Shown: positions 9,037 to 17,695, counted from the stretch's first letter. The stretch is DNA of 53,575 nt from Enterococcus durans NBRC 100479 = LMG 10746 (GCF_001544215.1 NZ_BCQB01000019.1:1-53575), one strand, 5' to 3'. The notes: a model not told the origin generated them from the letters alone. Program-made: numbers and translations.

Positions 9037-9429
9037 TTAATTGATTGTAATCAGCGCATCTCCTGGATTGACCATATCCCCCGTTGAAACATGGATGCCA
9101 GCAACAACTCCTGATTCTCCAGCAACGATTTCATTTTCCATCTTCATTGCCTCTAAGATCATCAATGGTTGGTTTTCTTGAACGGATTCTCCGGGATTAA
9201 CTAAGATTTTAAGAATCGTACCGGGCATTGGTGCAGTCATCGCATCTGCTGTGGCAGCACTGGTTTGAACTGGTGCTGCAGGTGCTGTTGGTTCAACTAC
9301 TGGTTCTGGATTTTCTGCCGGAACTGGTGCGGTTGGTTGCGGTACACTAGCAACTTGTGGTGCGCCGATTTCTTCCATCTCTACTAAATATTCTGTTCCA
9401 TTTACTGTGATTTTAAATTTTCGCAACAT
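9037..9429 (-). CDS. oadD: Biotin carboxyl carrier subunit of oxaloacetate decarboxylase
   Basis: OadD carries biotin between OadA and OadB. The 130-residue protein has a short N-terminal beta segment, a flexible Ala/Pro-rich linker (about residues 24-62) and a C-terminal biotinyl domain with the biotinylation motif EAMKMENE, modified lysine K96. In many bacteria this domain is fused to the end of OadA; here OadA lacks it, so the two genes complement one another. It is the second gene of the operon, 12 bp after oadH and 26 bp before oadB. Confidence 0.93.
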   Translation of the reverse strand: MLRKFKITVNGTEYLVEMEEIGAPQVASVPQPTAPVPAENPEPVVEPTAPAAPVQTSAATADAMTAPMPGTILKILVNPGESVQENQPLMILEAMKMENEIVAGESGVVAGIHVSTGDMVNPGDALITIN

Positions 9430-9442
9430 GTTATTTCCTCCA

Positions 9443-9775
9443 TTATTTTGATCTTTTCTTTATATTTTTGACAATGAATTGTGATTGCTGAGATTCCCCT
9501 GCCATAATACTTGCCGCAATCACGGAAGTAAGGACAACTTCAGGATTCTTTTGCTTGATACTTTTGATAATAAATTGACTATCTGGTCGATCACCCGCGG
9601 CGATCGCCGTAGCAATCACACTAACTAAGTCATAATCCTCTGGGGGAACCGGTATATATTCTGGAACCGTTTCCCATTCATCGGTCAACACACGCTGTTT
9701 TTCTTGTTGATTGCTCGGTTGGTCAATTTTCTCTTCTTTTTGTGTTTTTTTGAACAATCTTTCGAAGATCCCCAT
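9443..9775 (-). CDS. oadH: OadH-like small accessory protein of oxaloacetate decarboxylase
   Basis: This 110-residue protein is the first gene of the minus-strand operon and occupies the place of oadH in the E. faecalis locus. It starts with a basic amphipathic segment (MGIFERLFKKTQKEEK), followed by an acidic/proline-rich stretch (PEYIPVPPEDYDL). It then has two similar short units, SVIATAIAAGDRPDSQFIIKSIKQ and SVIAASIMAGESQQSQFIVKNIKK, so the C-terminal half is an internal tandem repeat of about 28 residues. No enzymatic motif is seen. It probably helps assemble or stabilise the decarboxylase; the name is by position and general resemblance, and its biochemical role is not established from the sequence. 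Confidence 0.75.
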   Translation of the reverse strand: MGIFERLFKKTQKEEKIDQPSNQQEKQRVLTDEWETVPEYIPVPPEDYDLVSVIATAIAAGDRPDSQFIIKSIKQKNPEVVLTSVIAASIMAGESQQSQFIVKNIKKRSK

Positions 9776-10187
9776 TTCGCCTCTCCTTTCTATTTTTCTG
9801 ACTTACTCTTAATTATAAAAATTACTCGAGATACGGCTAGTGTGAATTGTAGGATAAATTGTTTTTTCATTGTTTCTTTTTATCCATTTTTTCTAAAAAC
9901 TAGTTAAAACGTTGATATGAAGCGTTTTTTATAGCGTTAATATTTCATTAAGAACTTTTTAAGCAAGCGATAAGATTTGTTTCTCTGGATTGTTTTTTTC
10001 CTGTTCTTTTTCTAGGAACCTCTTTTCTTCTCTCAAAATTTTGACTATTCTTAACCACATCAAAGAAAGTTAAAAAGAAAGGAGAGGCTCCAAATTTGTT
10101 TATATCATCACAAATAAGAACTTATTTTTTTACGATTATTTGTTAACGCTTACAGATTTTTATTTTAGTTAGAGAGGAAGGAACACC
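9776..10187. promoter_or_regulatory. Divergent control region of the citrate locus (oadH / citH)
   Basis: This 412-bp, very AT-rich spacer separates the leftward oad/cit operon from rightward citH. A TATAAT box on the minus strand (9812-9817) lacks a good -35 box, which fits an activator-dependent promoter; CitO is the expected activator by analogy with E. faecalis. A cre site for CcpA lies close to citH. I could not define the CitO operators. Confidence 0.6.
10141..10154. promoter_or_regulatory. Catabolite-responsive element (cre) upstream of citH
   Basis: Read on the minus strand the site is TGTAAGCGTTAACA, matching the CcpA consensus TGWAANCGNTNWCA at every position. It lies 33 bp before the citH start, where bound CcpA would block transcription, consistent with glucose repression of citrate use. 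Confidence 0.8.
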
Positions 10188-11534
10188 ATGTTACTTACTG
10201 TTTTATCTTATGCTATGATCATTGTTTTTATGTTCGTTATTATGAAAAAGAAGATGTCTCCTTTTACTTCTTTAGTCCTTATCCCGTTGATTTTTACACT
10301 TGTTGCGATGGTATCAGGTGTCGCAGAGAAAGGTTCGATTGGTGATTTTGTTTTAGAAGGGATTTCTACTACCGCTAACACGGAGATCATGTTGCTTTTT
10401 GCTATTTTGTATTTTTCAATCATGCTTGATGCAGGTCTTTTTGACCCCATCACTAAAAAAATGATTTATTTTGCTAAAGGCGATCCGATGAAAGTATTGA
10501 TGGCTACAGCAGTTGTTGCAGCAGCCGTTTCATTGAATGGCGATGGCACAACCACCACGTTGATTTGCTGTTCTGCATTTATTCCGATTTATAAGAAGTT
10601 GAATATGAAGATGATGAATCTAGGTGTTTTGATCATCCTACAAAACACGATCATGAATCTTTTGCCTTGGGGTGGTCCGACAGCACGTGCGATGGCAGTA
10701 TTAGAAGTAGATGCTGACATTTTGACTTATCTTCTGCCTGGTATGGTTCTTTCTCTGCTTTATGTTACCTTCTTTGTTGCTCGGAGAATGGGAAAACAAG
10801 AACGGGCACGTTTAGGGATCACAGAACTCACTACTGAAGAAATCGAAGAGATGACCACGATCACTGATCCTGATACATTAAAAATTCGTTGTCCACACAA
10901 CTTTATTTTCAATGGATTGTTAACGATCCTTTTGATTGCTTGGCTTGTAGCAAGCTCGTTTATCGATGCGATCGCATTACCGCCGATTTTGCTGTTTTTA
11001 TTGGGTACATGTATCGCGTTGATGATCAACTATCCAATATTAAAAGATCAATCTGCGCGTATTGGCGCAAATGGTGGGGACGCTGTTCAAGTAGTTATCT
11101 TAGTCTTCGCAGCCGGTGTCTTCATGGGCTTGTTCCAAGGTTCAGGGATGGCAACTGCTTTAGCGAATAGTTTCACTACGATTATTCCAGAACAACTGGC
11201 AGGCTTCTGGGGATTAGTCATCGCCTTGATTTCTGCTCCAGGCACATTCTTTATTTCAAATGACGGTTTCTACTTTGGGGTCTTGCCAGTCTTAGCTGAA
11301 GCAGGAAGAGCCTATGGATTTACCAATATGGAGATGGCCCTTGCTTCACTGATGGGACAAGCCTTCCACTTATTAAGCCCACTTGTCGCATTTATTTACT
11401 TGCTTTTACGCTTGACTGGGCTAGACATGGGACAATGGCAGAAAGAAGCCGCAAAATATGCCTTAGGTATCTTTTTCATCTTTGTAGTGACGATCGTACT
11501 TTTAGGCCATATGCCACTTTATATTCCACAATAA
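10188..11534 (+). CDS. citH: Citrate transporter, CitMHS family
   Basis: CitH imports citrate, usually as a divalent-metal complex. The 448-residue protein is hydrophobic throughout with about 11-12 helices. Segments typical of the CitMHS family include the N-terminal MKKKMSPFTSLVLIPLIF, NGDGTTTTLICCSAFIPI, NLLPWGGPTARAM and the C-terminal FFISNDGFYFGVLPVL. The start ATG follows GAGAGGAAGGAAC. It is transcribed away from the lyase/decarboxylase operon and precedes citO by 223 bp; that gap shows no clear terminator, so citH, citO and citG may be one transcript. The metal preference cannot be read from the sequence. Confidence 0.92.
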   Translation: MLLTVLSYAMIIVFMFVIMKKKMSPFTSLVLIPLIFTLVAMVSGVAEKGSIGDFVLEGISTTANTEIMLLFAILYFSIMLDAGLFDPITKKMIYFAKGDPMKVLMATAVVAAAVSLNGDGTTTTLICCSAFIPIYKKLNMKMMNLGVLIILQNTIMNLLPWGGPTARAMAVLEVDADILTYLLPGMVLSLLYVTFFVARRMGKQERARLGITELTTEEIEEMTTITDPDTLKIRCPHNFIFNGLLTILLIAWLVASSFIDAIALPPILLFLLGTCIALMINYPILKDQSARIGANGGDAVQVVILVFAAGVFMGLFQGSGMATALANSFTTIIPEQLAGFWGLVIALISAPGTFFISNDGFYFGVLPVLAEAGRAYGFTNMEMALASLMGQAFHLLSPLVAFIYLLLRLTGLDMGQWQKEAAKYALGIFFIFVVTIVLLGHMPLYIPQ

Positions 11535-11757
11535 ACAAAAAATAGCTAGTAGAAAATTTATGATTGAATTTAGTTGTGTTTTTCGTTATGATTCCGATAA
11601 TGAACCGATTAGTTCCTTATAAGTAGATAAGATAGACGGCGTTTATTACGAAGTTCCTGTTCAATAAAAAGTTGAGTGACTGATCTCTTCTTGATTGATG
11701 AAAGGTGCCTTACAATAAATGCCGTTTATTTGAACGAATCAGAGTAGGAGTTGACAA

Positions 11758-12453
11758 ATGAATGCAATGATTGAAAACGTCAGACAAAACTTAGACTTCT
11801 CGCAGAACAAACCTTTAAAAGTTCTTGTGTATGAAGCATTTCGCAAAACGATTATTTTAGGTCAAATCCCTGCAGGCTCTAGAATCAATGAAAAAGAGTT
11901 CTCAGATACCTTGAACATCAGTCGAACACCCATCCGTTATGCGTTAAGGCAATTAGTTGATGAACAGTTGGTCGAACATGTACCTAAAATCGGGATCGTA
12001 GTCAAAGGAATCAGTAAAAAAGATGCATATGAAATTTTTGATATACGCAAATCTCTTGATACATTGGCAACGATCAAAGCAATGGAAAAAATGGATGAGA
12101 AAGATTTTCTGGAATTAAAAGAATTACTGACATATGGAGACAAATTGAACGAAGAAGACCGTGTTGATGAATTGTTAGCCAATTTTTCAGATTTCAATAC
12201 CTTCATTTATGAAAAAAGCCAGATGTTACGTTTAAAAGGAATCGTGATGGAATTACGCTCTTATCTACTTTATTTTCGTGATATCTCGATCCGTTCTTCT
12301 GAACGACGCAGTGTTGCTTTAGCCGAACATTGGTTGATCTATCGAGGGATGAAAACAAACAATATTGCACAGATAAAGATGATCACGCAGGAACATTTAG
12401 ATCATTCATTGCAATTCATACTAGCGGAAATGGAGCGACAAAAAATTGGATGA
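11758..12453 (+). CDS. citO: GntR-family transcriptional regulator of citrate utilisation
   Basis: The 231-residue protein has an N-terminal winged helix (about residues 20-85), including AGSRINEKEFSDTLNISRTPIRYALRQL-type GntR recognition sequence, followed by an all-helical FCD-like effector domain (about 95-225). In E. faecalis the equivalent CitO activates both divergent cit transcripts when citrate is bound. Position between citH and citG and the GntR architecture support that identity. The ATG at 11758 follows a TAGGAG site 8 nt upstream. Its last 8 bp overlap the citG start, so the two are translationally coupled. Confidence 0.92.
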   Translation: MNAMIENVRQNLDFSQNKPLKVLVYEAFRKTIILGQIPAGSRINEKEFSDTLNISRTPIRYALRQLVDEQLVEHVPKIGIVVKGISKKDAYEIFDIRKSLDTLATIKAMEKMDEKDFLELKELLTYGDKLNEEDRVDELLANFSDFNTFIYEKSQMLRLKGIVMELRSYLLYFRDISIRSSERRSVALAEHWLIYRGMKTNNIAQIKMITQEHLDHSLQFILAEMERQKIG

Positions 12454-13324
12454 ACAATTACTTACGATCAGTAACTATGCGGAAACGGCTTTATACGAAG
12501 AAGTTGCATTGTCGCCAAAACCTGGGCTCGTAGATCGCTTTTCGAACGGGGCCCACCGTGACATGGATTTCCAAACGTTTCTGGCGAGCATCCAAAGCCT
12601 GCGCCCATTCTTCAAGGAATATCTCTATTTAGGTTTGACTCATCGCGGTCAGCCTTCTTCATTATTCGACTCTTTGCGTGAAACTGGAAAAATGGCGGAA
12701 ACTGCTATGCTAAAAGCAACAAAAGGGATCAATACACATAAAGGAGCTAACTTTTCTTTTGCTGTTTTACTAGGGGCTACAGGACTTCATCTGCAGTCGA
12801 ATACACACCTCCCTTTTACTGCTAAAGATACTCAAAAGATCCTGTCACTTTCACAGGATATCACGCAAGACATAGTTGCCAAAGATTTTCAACAATTAAC
12901 AACCAAGCAACACTTGTCTTATGGGGAAGAATTGTATTTGAAGTACCAAATATCTGGTATTCGTGGGGAAGCGGCCAACGGATATCCGGCACTGCAAAAA
13001 TTGATGTGTTTTTTGCGCAAACACCAAGAACTCAGGCAAGAGGAATTACTTTTACGTGCATTACTGTATTTAATGAGTGAGGTGGAAGACAGCAATATCC
13101 TCCATCGTGGGGGGCGAGATGCTTTAAAAGAGATAAAAAAAGAAAGCTTAGATTTACAGAAATCTAGACTTTCTTATGTGCAACTAGTCAAAAAATTAAA
13201 AGAATATGATCAGCAACTGACCACCCGCTATCTCAGTCCAGGTGGTTCAGCAGATCTACTCTCATTAGGGTTCTATTTTTCATTTTTAGAAAAGTTGTTT
13301 TCCCCTTCTGGTAAAAAGGTATAG
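12446..13324 (+). CDS. citG: Triphosphoribosyl-dephospho-CoA synthase
   Basis: CitG joins ATP and dephospho-CoA to make the precursor of the citrate lyase prosthetic group, which CitX then attaches to CitD. The 292-residue helical protein shows the family segments ALYEEVALSPKPGLVDRFSNGAH (split here only for recognition: a PKPGLVDR core near residue 24-31), THKGANFSFA and the C-terminal SPGGSADLLS motif. It overlaps the end of the convergent response regulator gene by 52 bp. Placing citG directly behind citO, rather than after citM as in E. faecalis, is a difference from the best-known enterococcal locus; no malic enzyme citM is seen here. Confidence 0.92.
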   Translation: MDEQLLTISNYAETALYEEVALSPKPGLVDRFSNGAHRDMDFQTFLASIQSLRPFFKEYLYLGLTHRGQPSSLFDSLRETGKMAETAMLKATKGINTHKGANFSFAVLLGATGLHLQSNTHLPFTAKDTQKILSLSQDITQDIVAKDFQQLTTKQHLSYGEELYLKYQISGIRGEAANGYPALQKLMCFLRKHQELRQEELLLRALLYLMSEVEDSNILHRGGRDALKEIKKESLDLQKSRLSYVQLVKKLKEYDQQLTTRYLSPGGSADLLSLGFYFSFLEKLFSPSGKKV

Positions 13325-14007
13325 CCGATCCCCCAAACCGTTTTGATATACTGCGCGTTTTTGGGGTCGGTTTCAATTTTATTTCTTAGATGATTCACAA
13401 ACACCATGATCGTGTTTGCGTCAAATTCACCATCTTCCCAGACGCTGCTATAGATCTGTTCTTTCGAAAAAACCTGGTCCGGATTCAGCATAAAGAAACG
13501 CATCAATTGGATTTCCTTGGAAGAAAGCTTGATAGGCTGTCCATTTTTATAAAGTTGGTAGCGATTTTGATCAAAACGAAAATCGCCAACAATGATTTCT
13601 TTTTTTTCAGCTGTCGAATGATGATTCCGAATCACTTTGTTACGATCCAACGCCGCAACAACTTGAGCACGTAAAAGATCCAATGAAAAAGGCTTTGTCA
13701 AATATTGATCTGCGCCAACTTCAAGGCCATTGATGATTTCTTGCTCACTTGTTTTACCGCTTAAAAAGAAAATAGGCGTAAATGGATTCGCTTCTCGGAT
13801 CATTTGAGCAAGATGATACCCATCATTTTCATGCTCCAAACAGATATCCAACAAAAATAGATCAAACTCAACTCGAGTGATGATGTCTAGCGCTTTTTCT
13901 ACTGAATCACTTTGATACACTAGAATCCCTGTTGACTGAAGTGCTTTCCAAATCAAACGGCGTACACTTGGTTCATCGTCTATGATTAATATTTTTTCAT
14001 TTCGCAA
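13273..14007 (-). CDS. OmpR-family response regulator
   Basis: The 244-residue protein has a receiver domain (residues about 5-118) with acidic pocket D10/D11, phospho-acceptor D54 in FLLDICL, FLSGKT switch and K105 in LTKPF. A C-terminal winged helix (about 135-235) includes a LSSKEIQLMRFF helix and WGIGYTF wing. It probably controls transcription under the divergently encoded kinase, whose start lies 54 bp away. The 3' end overlaps citG by 52 bp head-to-head, so transcription of the two could interfere. Whether it regulates citrate genes is not shown; its position beside the locus makes it possible. The closest named family member is not clear to me. Confidence 0.9.
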   Translation of the reverse strand: MRNEKILIIDDEPSVRRLIWKALQSTGILVYQSDSVEKALDIITRVEFDLFLLDICLEHENDGYHLAQMIREANPFTPIFFLSGKTSEQEIINGLEVGADQYLTKPFSLDLLRAQVVAALDRNKVIRNHHSTAEKKEIIVGDFRFDQNRYQLYKNGQPIKLSSKEIQLMRFFMLNPDQVFSKEQIYSSVWEDGEFDANTIMVFVNHLRNKIETDPKNAQYIKTVWGIGYTFLPEGENNFSKNEK

Positions 14008-14061
14008 AAGAAACTCTCCTCGCTTTATTATATAATAATGGAAACGGTAAAAAGGAAGATC

Positions 14062-15846
14062 ATGATGAAAAAGCTAACTTACAAGAAACTTTATAGTCTC
14101 ATCCTAGTCGTTACATTACTGACGATTCTCGGCATGATTTTTACCTGCTCTAGCTATTACCAATTGCAAAAGCATGCGGTTGATCTAGCAGAAAATCAGC
14201 TCTCGACCCTCAATCATTCCGCAATCAACGTAGTGAAAACAAAGTTTCGTTCTTATCAGCAAACATTGAACCTGCTCCAACCACAAATGACAAACGAACA
14301 GTTCATTGAGGAACCAAAGAATCTTTCCAATTTAAAAAATGAAGAAGCGCTCGTTGGTCTTTTCCTTTTTTCGCAGGATGGAACCTTAATAAATAGCCAA
14401 CCTTTGCACACCTCACAACCGACTGCAGGATTAGCTAAACTTGTTGCCAAAGATCCCGACTTTTCTCAAGCTTTATCGGGTAGTATCAAGCAGAATGGTG
14501 CCGTTTATTTCAATGATAACCACTCCTACATAAATATCTATCAAACCGTGCCTTTAAACAATAATCAGCATGCCTTACTCGTATTGCTCGCTGATCTGCA
14601 GACCCTCTACCATTCTGAATTATTGGATACAGATGATCAAGCTGGTTATACGATGGTCAAAAATCAAGAAATGAAAGTCGTCATGCATCCTTCAAGTGAG
14701 CAAGTAGGTCTTTCTATTGTAAATGGGCGAGAAGAAAAATACCCCACACTTGATTTATCTGATCTAAAAAAATTAGAAAAAAAGCAATTGACACAATCTA
14801 GAGGGGATGCTGTCTATTACTCTTATTGGTGGCCTAAACCAAAAATTAAAAGAGTATTGAAAATCACGTCATTCGAATGGACTACTATTGGAAATAGCCG
14901 TCTCATTTTTGCCAGCAATGAAGACTACTACGAAAGAAACGGCTTGTTGCTGCAAGATGGATTGATCATTATCGGTTTACTCATGATCTTATTGGTTGTC
15001 ATCGCGTTATTAGGTCTATCAATTAAATATTATCATAAGCGCAACCAAACTTATGCTGAAAATTTACAATTAAAGAAACATCAACAGCTGCTCCAAGAGA
15101 AGCATGCCCTTGAAAAACAAATTCTTCAAGAATCGAAGCTCGAAACAATTGGGTTACTGACCACTACGATCGTCCATGACATGAATAACTTTTTAACGCC
15201 CATCATTGGTAATTTGCAGTTGCTGATGGAAGAACATCATGAAGACGAACTATTAGTGGATGACCTTAATGAAGTTTACCAATCTGCGATCAAAGGACAG
15301 AATCTTTCAAAGAATGTTCTAGGTTTTTCAAAAGTGGAAACAGCACCTAAAAGTAATTATGCACTTTCGCAAGTAATACAAGAAGCCATCGATCATCTTT
15401 CTTTACTCGTGCCAAAAAGCTTTACTTTAACTACGGATTTGCCAGATATAGGAAAAACTGTCTTTGAAAAAGAAGATCTGCAAATCATCATCTACAACTT
15501 GATCACGAATGCTTACCAAGCCAAACAAGATGCACATGTTTCAATTACACTCTTTGCTGATGATCCATCTGCATATTTTGATCAATCGCTACTTCCTAAG
15601 ACGAAGAAAAAGACAAATGTACCTGGTCAATTCGCAATTATCGAAATTTCTGATAACGGACCTGGTATTCCGTTAGAGATCAGAGAAAAAATTTTTACTC
15701 CCTTCTTTACAACAAAAAAAGAAGTCGGCGGAACTGGCCTAGGGTTATTCATCGTTTCATCCATCATCAAAAAAAATGGATGGTCGATCCAACTCGTCAG
15801 CCAGTCACAAGGCACTACCTTTTATCTAGGTATTCCGTTAAACTAA
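14062..15846 (+). CDS. Membrane sensor histidine kinase with extracellular Cache-like domain
   Basis: I choose ATG 14062 (594 residues) because AAAGGAAG lies just upstream, whereas an in-frame ATG at 14038 has no ribosome site; ATG 14065 is equally possible. A first helix (about residues 10-30) and a second (about 300-320) bracket some 260 extracellular residues that look like a double Cache sensor. The cytoplasmic part has a short coiled segment, an H-box VHDMNNFLTPI with the phosphorylated His near residue 372, N-box NLITNAYQAK, G1 DNGPGIP and G2 GGTGLGLFIV. The HDxNN type H-box is of the NtrB/hybrid-kinase class, an unusual partner for an OmpR regulator. The ligand is unknown. Confidence 0.88.
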   Translation: MMKKLTYKKLYSLILVVTLLTILGMIFTCSSYYQLQKHAVDLAENQLSTLNHSAINVVKTKFRSYQQTLNLLQPQMTNEQFIEEPKNLSNLKNEEALVGLFLFSQDGTLINSQPLHTSQPTAGLAKLVAKDPDFSQALSGSIKQNGAVYFNDNHSYINIYQTVPLNNNQHALLVLLADLQTLYHSELLDTDDQAGYTMVKNQEMKVVMHPSSEQVGLSIVNGREEKYPTLDLSDLKKLEKKQLTQSRGDAVYYSYWWPKPKIKRVLKITSFEWTTIGNSRLIFASNEDYYERNGLLLQDGLIIIGLLMILLVVIALLGLSIKYYHKRNQTYAENLQLKKHQQLLQEKHALEKQILQESKLETIGLLTTTIVHDMNNFLTPIIGNLQLLMEEHHEDELLVDDLNEVYQSAIKGQNLSKNVLGFSKVETAPKSNYALSQVIQEAIDHLSLLVPKSFTLTTDLPDIGKTVFEKEDLQIIIYNLITNAYQAKQDAHVSITLFADDPSAYFDQSLLPKTKKKTNVPGQFAIIEISDNGPGIPLEIREKIFTPFFTTKKEVGGTGLGLFIVSSIIKKNGWSIQLVSQSQGTTFYLGIPLN

Positions 15847-15875
15847 GTTTCAAAAAATAGACCTTGTTAAAAATT

Positions 15876-15950
15876 TTCAAGAAAATTCGCTACTTGTAAT
15901 TTTATTCGCTACTGAATGAGAGAAGCAATACGAATTTTCTTGAAGCTTTT
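15876..15950 (+). terminator. Terminator downstream of the sensor kinase
   Basis: A 14-bp perfect inverted repeat (TTCAAGAAAATTCG / CGAATTTTCTTGAA) is followed by GCTTTTTT. The 41-nt interior contains a direct repeat of ATTCGCTACT. The following 15951-16234 is AT-rich (about 280 bp) with TATAAT-like boxes but no gene that I can see. Confidence 0.7.
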
Positions 15951-16234
15951 TTATATCTTATCACGAAAACGCTAACAAAATGAAAACAAGAATAATTATC
16001 ATCAACAGTTTCATTAGTTATTTTTCATTTAACTCTCAATAAAATAAACTATAAAATAAAAAAATTTATGCTTTATTTTTTCTATAAATACACTTATACT
16101 TTGATTGTGGTAGTTTATTAATAACGCATTTTAAAAATGTAGCTTTTATTATTACTAACAACATCACTCACAAAGATTTTTTATAATATGATCAACTGTT
16201 TTTATAGCATAATCACCATATAGGAGTGTGGAAG

Positions 16235-16649
16235 ATGAAAAAAACAATTATTCTCGTTAGTAGTATTTTAATAATAGTCGCTATATTTTTTATTGTTGAT
16301 TTCTTGACCTCTCCTATAAAAGATATCTCTTCAAAAGCACAGATGCAGCCAACACAAACATCAAAGATGGACTATGTACCTACTGAAAACGAACTAGTCA
16401 AAAATGAAGGCCCTCAGCTTCGTCTATTAGGCAGTTATGAAGTTGTTGAGATCAATTTTGATGATCAACCCTTATATCACTTTGCGCAATGAAGAACACG
16501 AGGATATCAGCTTTACGATCACTATTTTAGACAAAGATAAAAAGACATTCATTATCCCAGCTATCCAATTCGCACCACAGAATCTACATGTATCAGATAC
16601 CTTTGGTTTAGCAAAAAAAGATACTCGCTATTTTGCTTACAAAGAATAG
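16235..16649 (+). pseudogene. Small membrane-anchored protein, broken by a frameshift
   Basis: The first frame (ATG 16235, TAGGAG 8 nt upstream) encodes a basic start MKKTIILV, one hydrophobic helix of about 22 residues, then a Ser/Gln/Thr-rich linker and LLGSYEVVEINFDDQP before stopping at 16492. A second frame carries on sensibly from about 16467 (PYITLRNEEHEDISFTITIL) to 16649. Removing one C from the CCC run near 16470 would join them as FDDQPYITLRNEE, a protein of about 137 residues with an extracellular domain. I do not recognise the family. Either the gene is decayed or the base is a sequencing error. Confidence 0.6.
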
Positions 16650-16737
16650 CATCCCCCTCCTGAGTGCAACACTATTGAGAAATCCTCCAATTAATATACC
16701 CCCTCACGGTATTTTTGTGCAATACATAGAGGACATA

Positions 16738-16890
16738 AGGCAAAAGTAAGGGCTCTTTTGCCCTCCCACTTCAACCGCAAATAAACGGCGGGAGAAAAAG
16801 ACATTTCCTTCTAAAAATCAGTATTCACCAAAAATTTGAAAAGCAATTTTCATATAGCCTTCTTCTTTCTCAAAATGAAACACTTCTTTT
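16738..16890 (+). repeat. Dispersed modular intergenic repeat, copy 2 (degenerate)
   Basis: Contains a GGCAAAAG / CTTTTGCC hairpin in place of the usual GGGACAAAAGT stem, then AATAAACGGCGGGAG, TTCACCAAAAATTTGAAAAG and AAACACTTCTTTT blocks. It lies downstream of the frameshifted gene. The stretch 16891-17252 holds nothing that I recognise. Confidence 0.6.
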
Positions 16891-17252
16891 GTTTACTTCC
16901 CATTTTTGAAGTTTCCGGACTGATCTGTTCTACCCACTCTCATTGATGTATCCTTCTCCACATTTTACTCCATTTACTTCTAGCTCCTACAAACGTCTTT
17001 ACGATTTTCTTTGATTCGTTATTTTAAATCTATAAAATAACATTCATTTTCATTGCTGCAAGTTATTTTTTTATTTGCTTTTTCTTAGCTCATACAATCT
17101 ATTAATATTTATACATTATCTATGTATAATCGATTTTGCCCCTATAGCTATGCGTTTAACCTCCTTCCCTCTTTATGTGGAAAACAATTTTCCAATCCAA
17201 AAGTTTTCCACATGAGCGTCCAAATTTGCTTTTTTACGGAGCTCACAAAAAC

Positions 17253-17430
17253 GAATGGGAGACAAATCTAAAAATCAAGTTTGCTACAAACTCTCGAATA
17301 AACGGCGTCCAAAAGTCAGTTTTTTCGGAAATCTCAAAAAAAAAGCGTGGGACAAAAGTAAGAAACACTTCTGTCCCAGCCTATTTTCTCTTCAATTTCT
17401 CAAACCTAAACGACTTTTGTCTCGACCTCT
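17253..17430 (+). repeat. Dispersed modular intergenic repeat, copy 3
   Basis: Full-length A-B-D form: GGAGACAAATCTAAAAATC, CTCGAATAAACGGCGTCC, a GGGACAAAAGT hairpin, then TTTCTCAAACCTAAACGAC and TTTTGTCTCGACCTC. Its right end is 12 bp from the stop codon of the leftward 53-aa gene. Confidence 0.75.
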
Positions 17431-17442
17431 TTTCAGCAATGA

Positions 17443-17604
17443 TCATTTGTTTTTTCTTTGGTCTTTGGTTTTCAGTGAAACAAAAAACGTAAGCAGCAAA
17501 GATAAAATGATGACTACTGAGCCGCATTTCTGTTGATCCAGATAAATGAGGATCGTTACCATGCTAGTAATCAACCCAATTGTTAATTTTTTCCTGTCTA
17601 TCAT
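17443..17604 (-). CDS. Small uncharacterised membrane protein, 53 aa
   Basis: A leftward reading frame starts at ATG 17604 with GAGGG six nt upstream and ends at 17443. It encodes a basic start (MIDRKKLTIG), a hydrophobic segment (about residues 8-22), a short polar turn with DQQKCG, a second hydrophobic segment (about 29-43) and a very basic tail (KTKDQRKNK), consistent with a two-helix hairpin membrane protein with both ends inside. An in-frame ATG two codons upstream overlaps the ribosome site. I do not recognise the family. It sits between a dispersed repeat and the TMEM175-like gene, on the same strand as the latter and 91 bp downstream of it. Confidence 0.5.
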   Translation of the reverse strand: MIDRKKLTIGLITSMVTILIYLDQQKCGSVVIILSLLLTFFVSLKTKDQRKNK

Positions 17605-17695
17605 AAGCATCCCTCTTCGGATACTATTCTCTTCTATAGATTAGATCATTTTTTTATCTTTTGTTTATATTTATCTTAATTTTTCTTATTGTTAT

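Noticed and set aside
9900-9935. Second cre site (AAAACGTTGATA and GAAGCGTTTTTT)
   Set aside because: Three or more mismatches, or wrong spacing, against the CcpA consensus.
17175-17536. Open frames inside repeat copy 3 (similar frames in other copies)
   Set aside because: They are translations of the repeat itself, lack ribosome sites and are not kept between copies.
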